In this document: positions 59,719 through 64,000 of the stretch, piece by piece
How positions within the stretch are numbered: position 1 is the first letter of the stretch
How the letters are laid out: each line of letters opens with the position of its first letter
From: Paludibacteraceae bacterium
GTDB taxonomy: Bacteria > Bacteroidota > Bacteroidia > Bacteroidales > Paludibacteraceae
Assembly (NCBI GenBank): GCA_017477325.1
Contig: JAFUWV010000006.1
Coordinates: 1-64,000 of the forward strand
Length of the DNA stretch: 64,000 nt
Direction of reading: 5' to 3'
Program-made: the position numbers and the translations under genes
The notes under the pieces: generated by a model
Database searches by the model: none
What the model was told of the DNA's origin: nothing
The model's input: only the letters and a program-made list of their open reading frames with translations

Positions 59719-62700
59719 CTATTTATTCAATTTCTTTCCTGTGGCGTCATAGCGTTCACCTTGACGAATAATAATCACATGGTCATCTTCTATAATCTTA
59801 TAGACCCGGTCTGTCGGCTCATCGGTAGCTACCAATCGTGCCGGTGACCGAAGCGAACCATAGTGAGTATCAGGGCAGTTTCTAAGGCTGATTATCTGCA
59901 AAGTATTGTCGTCCAACAGTCTGAGTTCTCTGCCGTCTTCCGTCTCAAAGCGGAGTTGTGCATCCATATTGTCAGATTGAATCGTGAGGAAATAATATGT
60001 CTCACCATCAATCTGCTGCGGTTGAGCGACTGCCGCAAGTTCACCATCTGCATAAACACGTATTGAAGTGTCCTCCTCCTTATATGACTGATGCTCAATC
60101 GTGGCTATCATCGTCATGTTAGTAGCTGCATTAGGATTGTGGAATACAGCCGTTTCCGTATCACTGTATGCAGGCATATAGTTTTTCCGGGAAACCGAGT
60201 TACCTTTGTTTGGTCTGTTCTTGTCGTAGAAATTAATTACCACATCGCCTTCACCCGTTCGGCGGAAGAAATAGCCTTCACCCGGACGCAAAGCAGTAAG
60301 GTTACCTTCCCATTTCTTGTCTTCTGAGAAGTATGCAAATCTGTCGTGAGACTTAACCATGTCGCCTGCAGTAGCATTGTCAAAGTAGTCGGCAAGAGCC
60401 TCCGATATAGATGTTGATTCTGAGAAGAGGCATGGTAGAGGGCTCCACTGACCTTTGCCGCGCAGCGTAACACGCATCGAATCTGCAGGCAGAATCCTAC
60501 CGCTGACACGCATAATGTTTTTGTTTGCGCTATATACCATGTGGCTGTAGATATAGCGGAAATGGTAGAGCGAGCCGACAAATCTGCCAAGTGAATCGCT
60601 ATATACGCAGAAGTTGCGTGTAACGGGGTTCTTGATGAGGTCGCCTTCTGTCCATGGTTGGGAAGCAGTCATGACGTTATTGATGACGCCGGTCTGATTG
60701 GCATAGACGCCGATATTGAACGAGGTCCAGTTCCAACCGGGCTGCAGGGTTATGTTCTGCTCCTCGCCTCCTCCGGCTGTGAAGATAACAAGCTGTTCGT
60801 TACCGCAACCATAGACAGCACCATGAGCGAAAGTGATGTCAACCGAAGGAGTCAGGGTCAGCACCTTACCTGTGGACGCTTGCCAGAGCTGGAAGCGGAT
60901 AGCTTTCTTGTTCATCTGCTCGTTGCCATAGACGGTGAGGAAGACACGCGAGCGATTGGTGAGGTTATCGAAGTCGACATTTGCCATACCGACGCACTCA
61001 TTGCGATAGAGGGCAATGACCTTGTCGTTAGGGTTGGTGAGTATCTCACCATCGAGTTGCACTTGTCCGCAAACAGACATGTTGAGTGGATAGTCGGTTG
61101 TTGACGGTTCATCCCATGGGCATTTAGCTTGCACCTCATAGTTGACACGGAGCGGCTCGGTGAGTCCGTTCTCGTCGGTGAGATAGACGAGGTCGGTATA
61201 TTTCCCGACAGGCATTGAGATGTCGAAGAAAAAGCGCTGCTGCTTAAATTCGGTTGGAGCAATCGAGCCTGACGTCTCGTCCACAGTAAGCCATGCAGGC
61301 AGTGACTCGATAGTGTATTGGTGGCGCCGTCCGCTATGGTTGGTGAAGGAGATATCCATATGATTCGTGTCATCGTAGGTGCTGTTGTACTCATGGCTGA
61401 ACTCCACTTGTCGGTAGTCCCATTTGAGGGCGTTGCGGTCAACGTAGGCTGTCCACATGACAGGCGACGGCATAGGGTTGCCGTTGAGGTCTTCTACATC
61501 GCGCACGGTGATGTAGAGTGTCTGCTTGTTGATTTCGTAGTCTGCCATCTTGAGGTTGATGAGCAGCTCGTCTTGGTTGAAAGCCCAGTCGAAGTTGAGT
61601 TTAGTGAGCAGACCTAAGCCGGTTACGGGGGCGAAGATGGTTTTGTCGGCATGAGAACTGATATCAGCCATGTATGGCTGATCTTCGTCCAGCAGCGGTA
61701 CGGCCTTGTCCACCACGTTGCCGTATACATCGCGGAACTGGCGCTGGTCGTTGACGGAGAAGACGAGTTCGAGAACGCCGTTGTCGTTCTGCTTTAGTTG
61801 TTCAAAAGGCAGATATGCCATGAGTCCCATCTCGTCGCCTGCCGGCGTGCGGTTGCCATAATCCTCAATAAGGGTCTTAGGCAGGGCTTGTTCGAAGACG
61901 ACGAACTCATCGATATTACCCTCGAAGCCATCGCCGCCGAAGAACATATCGCCCGTCATACCTGTCATTTGTGTGGCAGAATATGAAGCCTTCATTTTGC
62001 CATCGACATATAGAGCCACATTGTTGTAGGTATGGTTGATAGCCAGCACGAGGTGGTGCCACTCGTCGGTGTTGACAGTGCCTAACGGATAGGAGGTGCT
62101 GTCGTTTAGTTGCCATTGCAGTTGGCTGTCGGCAAGTGTGAAGTGTTTGTCGCCAGCCGTGAAGATAGTGCCACCGGTGCTCGTTGGACGGAACCAGAGC
62201 ATATAGGTGGCGTCATATACTGCCGAACGCGAGAGCTTGTTATGTGCAAGTGCTACTCTCTCGCCGTTCTTGAGCGCGAGCGATATGCCTTTAGGCAGGT
62301 TCCATGAAGTGCCGTGCAAAGTCAGGGTAGCACCGGTAGCCTTATCGCTGACGGTGTTGCCTGCGGCTTCGTTCATCGGATAATATGCTACCAGTTCCTG
62401 CTCGAAGCCGGTGAGATAACGCATGTTAGTTGCGGATATTTCTTCTTGAGTGAGCGGCTTAGTCCAGAGTCGCACTTCGAGCATGTTTCCGTCCATGCCG
62501 CGTCCGAACATGAGTGGAGCGTTCAGTGTGTATGGAATATCCGGGACCGGTCTTGCCACAGAATCGGTTATGTCTAATGTTCCTGCATAGAAGCGCAGGG
62601 TATTATTGCTATAGTTGTATGTAGCAATAACCCTTGTAAAGTCAGTCATCGGTTTTGGCAATGGTTGGGAGACAATCGTATATGTACCAAACTGCAGATA

Positions 62701-64000
62701 CAAACGGTCGTCGGCTGTCTTGCCGAACACTACTCCTTCGCGTTCAAGTCCATGTTCGAAGAACACACATTCACTTGTAGGCGTTGTTGGTTTAACAACC
62801 ATATCTATTGTATACGAGCGTGCTTCTAATGTTCTACTTACTTGGGTAGCAGCATACGAGTTGGGGGTGCCGTCGAAATGGACGGAGGCGTTGGTGGTGA
62901 TACCGGTCTCGTTGGTATAGCCGACAAGTTGGAAGTTGTTGTCCTCGTCGAGGTAGTTACCGGCAATAGGTTCGTTGAAGCGAAGGCGGAGATTATCGCC
63001 CACGCCGAGGATGGCGTTGACTGGTTCTGGCTCGCCGAAGACGCGTGGCGGACGGGTGTCTTTCGTGCCGCTGATGACAGGTGAGGACTTGGTTACGAAG
63101 CCTGAGCCGAAACGACAGAAGGTGACGGCACGCAGGTCGTATTTCTGCTCCATCGGGTCACGCTCGCCATAGAAGCGGAATGGCACTATGCGACCGTTCT
63201 GTATCATGGCTTTGTTGCCTGTGGCAAGCCCATAAAGCGAATCGGAAGCATAGAACGAACATTGGTTCACCCACATCTCTTCACTTTCTGTAGAGAGTTT
63301 GTATTGGAACTCAATATGGTCGAAGTTCTTATGGTGGATATCAAATCCATCTATTTCCACAGGCAGGTAATAGCCTACAGAATCGTGCTGCGACAGTGTG
63401 TTCATTATCCAGTTCTGTCGCGGCATGGATATAGACACATCTGACGAAACCGGTAAGAAGTGTACTGAGAAACTGAGTTTGGAATTAGTCTTTGGACAGT
63501 CGGCAAGCGATAGTCCAAGTGTAAGATTATTATAGTCATCTACCGTTCCGCGCTCTACCTCAATGGTCTTTACTACCGGCTGCCCGGGTACTAAGAACAC
63601 AGGGATAGCCGTTATTAGCGGTGCACCATCTACATACACTTTTGCTCCGTCGGGGTTAGAGTCCGCCCACAACGAAAGGTTAAACAACGTACCGTTGGCA
63701 CCCAAGCCGGTCTGCACTTGTCCGTTGTTCATAAGCGTTACACGGAATGTGGCGCGTTTGTCAGGATGTACGCCGGTCTGCTCATGGGTGTCGATTGACA
63801 TTTCCGGTTTGTCAACCCACTGTGTCTCGTTGTTGAGAATCATGCCCTTGTTGTAGAACAGCGTCTTTTCCTCTTCTTCGTGCGGGCAATAACTGCTTCC
63901 TGCCACTGTATAGAACACATACGAGCCATAGAGATAGTCGGTATAGCCGTTTTGATTCACTTTATCACGGATAGGCTTTGTCCGATTTTTCCAAACGCTG
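59719..64000 (-). CDS. Giant LamG-domain surface protein (partial, 5' end beyond window)
   Basis: At least 1427 residues; the frame stays open to the window edge, so the true start and export signal lie outside. Visible modules are an unknown beta-rich N-part, a LamG/concanavalin-like jellyroll (about 380-520; SYTIDMVVKPTTPT, FGRGMDGNMLEVRLW), a second LamG (about 565-690; ATYMLWFRPTSTGGTIFTAG, WHHLVLAINHTYNNVALYVDG), an Ig-like part (LPAWLTVDETSGSIAP) and a long C-part. It ends in DDHVIIIRQGERYDATGKKL, the same kind of tail as the LRR protein at 36.3 kb. Likely a secreted, surface-attached binding protein; ligand unknown. Confidence 0.85.
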   Translation of the reverse strand, partial: SVWKNRTKPIRDKVNQNGYTDYLYGSYVFYTVAGSSYCPHEEEEKTLFYNKGMILNNETQWVDKPEMSIDTHEQTGVHPDKRATFRVTLMNNGQVQTGLGANGTLFNLSLWADSNPDGAKVYVDGAPLITAIPVFLVPGQPVVKTIEVERGTVDDYNNLTLGLSLADCPKTNSKLSFSVHFLPVSSDVSISMPRQNWIMNTLSQHDSVGYYLPVEIDGFDIHHKNFDHIEFQYKLSTESEEMWVNQCSFYASDSLYGLATGNKAMIQNGRIVPFRFYGERDPMEQKYDLRAVTFCRFGSGFVTKSSPVISGTKDTRPPRVFGEPEPVNAILGVGDNLRLRFNEPIAGNYLDEDNNFQLVGYTNETGITTNASVHFDGTPNSYAATQVSRTLEARSYTIDMVVKPTTPTSECVFFEHGLEREGVVFGKTADDRLYLQFGTYTIVSQPLPKPMTDFTRVIATYNYSNNTLRFYAGTLDITDSVARPVPDIPYTLNAPLMFGRGMDGNMLEVRLWTKPLTQEEISATNMRYLTGFEQELVAYYPMNEAAGNTVSDKATGATLTLHGTSWNLPKGISLALKNGERVALAHNKLSRSAVYDATYMLWFRPTSTGGTIFTAGDKHFTLADSQLQWQLNDSTSYPLGTVNTDEWHHLVLAINHTYNNVALYVDGKMKASYSATQMTGMTGDMFFGGDGFEGNIDEFVVFEQALPKTLIEDYGNRTPAGDEMGLMAYLPFEQLKQNDNGVLELVFSVNDQRQFRDVYGNVVDKAVPLLDEDQPYMADISSHADKTIFAPVTGLGLLTKLNFDWAFNQDELLINLKMADYEINKQTLYITVRDVEDLNGNPMPSPVMWTAYVDRNALKWDYRQVEFSHEYNSTYDDTNHMDISFTNHSGRRHQYTIESLPAWLTVDETSGSIAPTEFKQQRFFFDISMPVGKYTDLVYLTDENGLTEPLRVNYEVQAKCPWDEPSTTDYPLNMSVCGQVQLDGEILTNPNDKVIALYRNECVGMANVDFDNLTNRSRVFLTVYGNEQMNKKAIRFQLWQASTGKVLTLTPSVDITFAHGAVYGCGNEQLVIFTAGGGEEQNITLQPGWNWTSFNIGVYANQTGVINNVMTASQPWTEGDLIKNPVTRNFCVYSDSLGRFVGSLYHFRYIYSHMVYSANKNIMRVSGRILPADSMRVTLRGKGQWSPLPCLFSESTSISEALADYFDNATAGDMVKSHDRFAYFSEDKKWEGNLTALRPGEGYFFRRTGEGDVVINFYDKNRPNKGNSVSRKNYMPAYSDTETAVFHNPNAATNMTMIATIEHQSYKEEDTSIRVYADGELAAVAQPQQIDGETYYFLTIQSDNMDAQLRFETEDGRELRLLDDNTLQIISLRNCPDTHYGSLRSPARLVATDEPTDRVYKIIEDDHVIIIRQGERYDATGKKLNK

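Overview
The window looks like chromosomal DNA from a member of the Bacteroidales, of Prevotella or Bacteroides type. Evidence: almost every transcription unit is preceded by the Bacteroidetes promoter pattern (TTG or TTTG, about 20 bp, then TAnnTTTG); Shine-Dalgarno sites are absent; and several families typical of this order are present (DUF4491, DUF4293, DUF4369-TlpA, BACON/FISUMP lipoproteins, BspA-like LRR proteins, FadL-type porins, a 29-residue COX24-like ribosomal protein). No phage, transposase, integrase or CRISPR array was found. I cannot name the species.

Layout. 1-4.8 kb: a repeat-flanked tRNA-Pro, then an operon of DUF4491, glyA, rlmN and an exported EEP-family phosphohydrolase, and a convergent DUF4293 gene. 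4.8-11.8 kb: valS and a TlpA-like lipoprotein; HU with the tiny basic ribosomal protein; rng; a lipoprotein nitroreductase. 11.9-21.2 kb: a nine-gene glycan operon (nucleotide-sugar dehydrogenase, flippase, polymerase/ligase, three glycosyltransferases, a hexapeptide acyltransferase, a sugar aminotransferase and an initiating phosphoglycosyltransferase) behind one strong promoter, with overlapping genes. 21.3-28.7 kb: aminotransferase, ftsY, a RIC/hemerythrin-LuxR regulator, tilS, aroE and an AspT-type antiporter. 28.8-34.5 kb: a BIG2/BACON lipoprotein, nrdG and a relA-type (p)ppGpp synthetase, divergent from DUF2147 and an SDR epimerase. 34.7-42.5 kb: a pilin-like anchored protein, rsmD, an LRR protein, the sugar-nucleotide operon NTase-galE-manA, and lysC. 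42.7-44.7 kb: tRNA-Tyr, ribH, a TPR protein and a structured RNA candidate resembling 6S RNA. 44.8-51.5 kb: flavin and redox proteins, several with lipoprotein leaders, a TonB-dependent receptor, DUF362-DUF1893, and a FadL-type porin. 51.7-58.8 kb: S1/P1 nuclease, trpS, an Lrp regulator, an O-methyltransferase, a YitT transporter and gcvP. 58.8-64 kb: a sparse intergenic region with three identical palindromes, then a very large LamG surface protein cut by the right edge.

How the genes work together. glyA near the left edge and gcvP near the right edge are the two halves of serine/glycine one-carbon metabolism, and related TGACA-N3-TGTCA motifs occur in the upstream region of each. The glycan operon and the NTase-galE-manA operon both feed envelope polysaccharide synthesis. 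Around 44.8-49.7 kb, enzymes usually found in the cytoplasm carry lipoprotein leaders, which suggests periplasmic flavin/redox chemistry next to an outer-membrane receptor.

The most unusual signals are: (1) the rod-shaped RNA candidate at 44467-44681; (2) three unrelated enzymes sharing an MKH-type lipoprotein leader; (3) intergenic 7-mer and 9-mer repeat arrays, two of which contain the same 77-bp sequence 14 kb apart; and (4) a predicted leaderless relA transcript.
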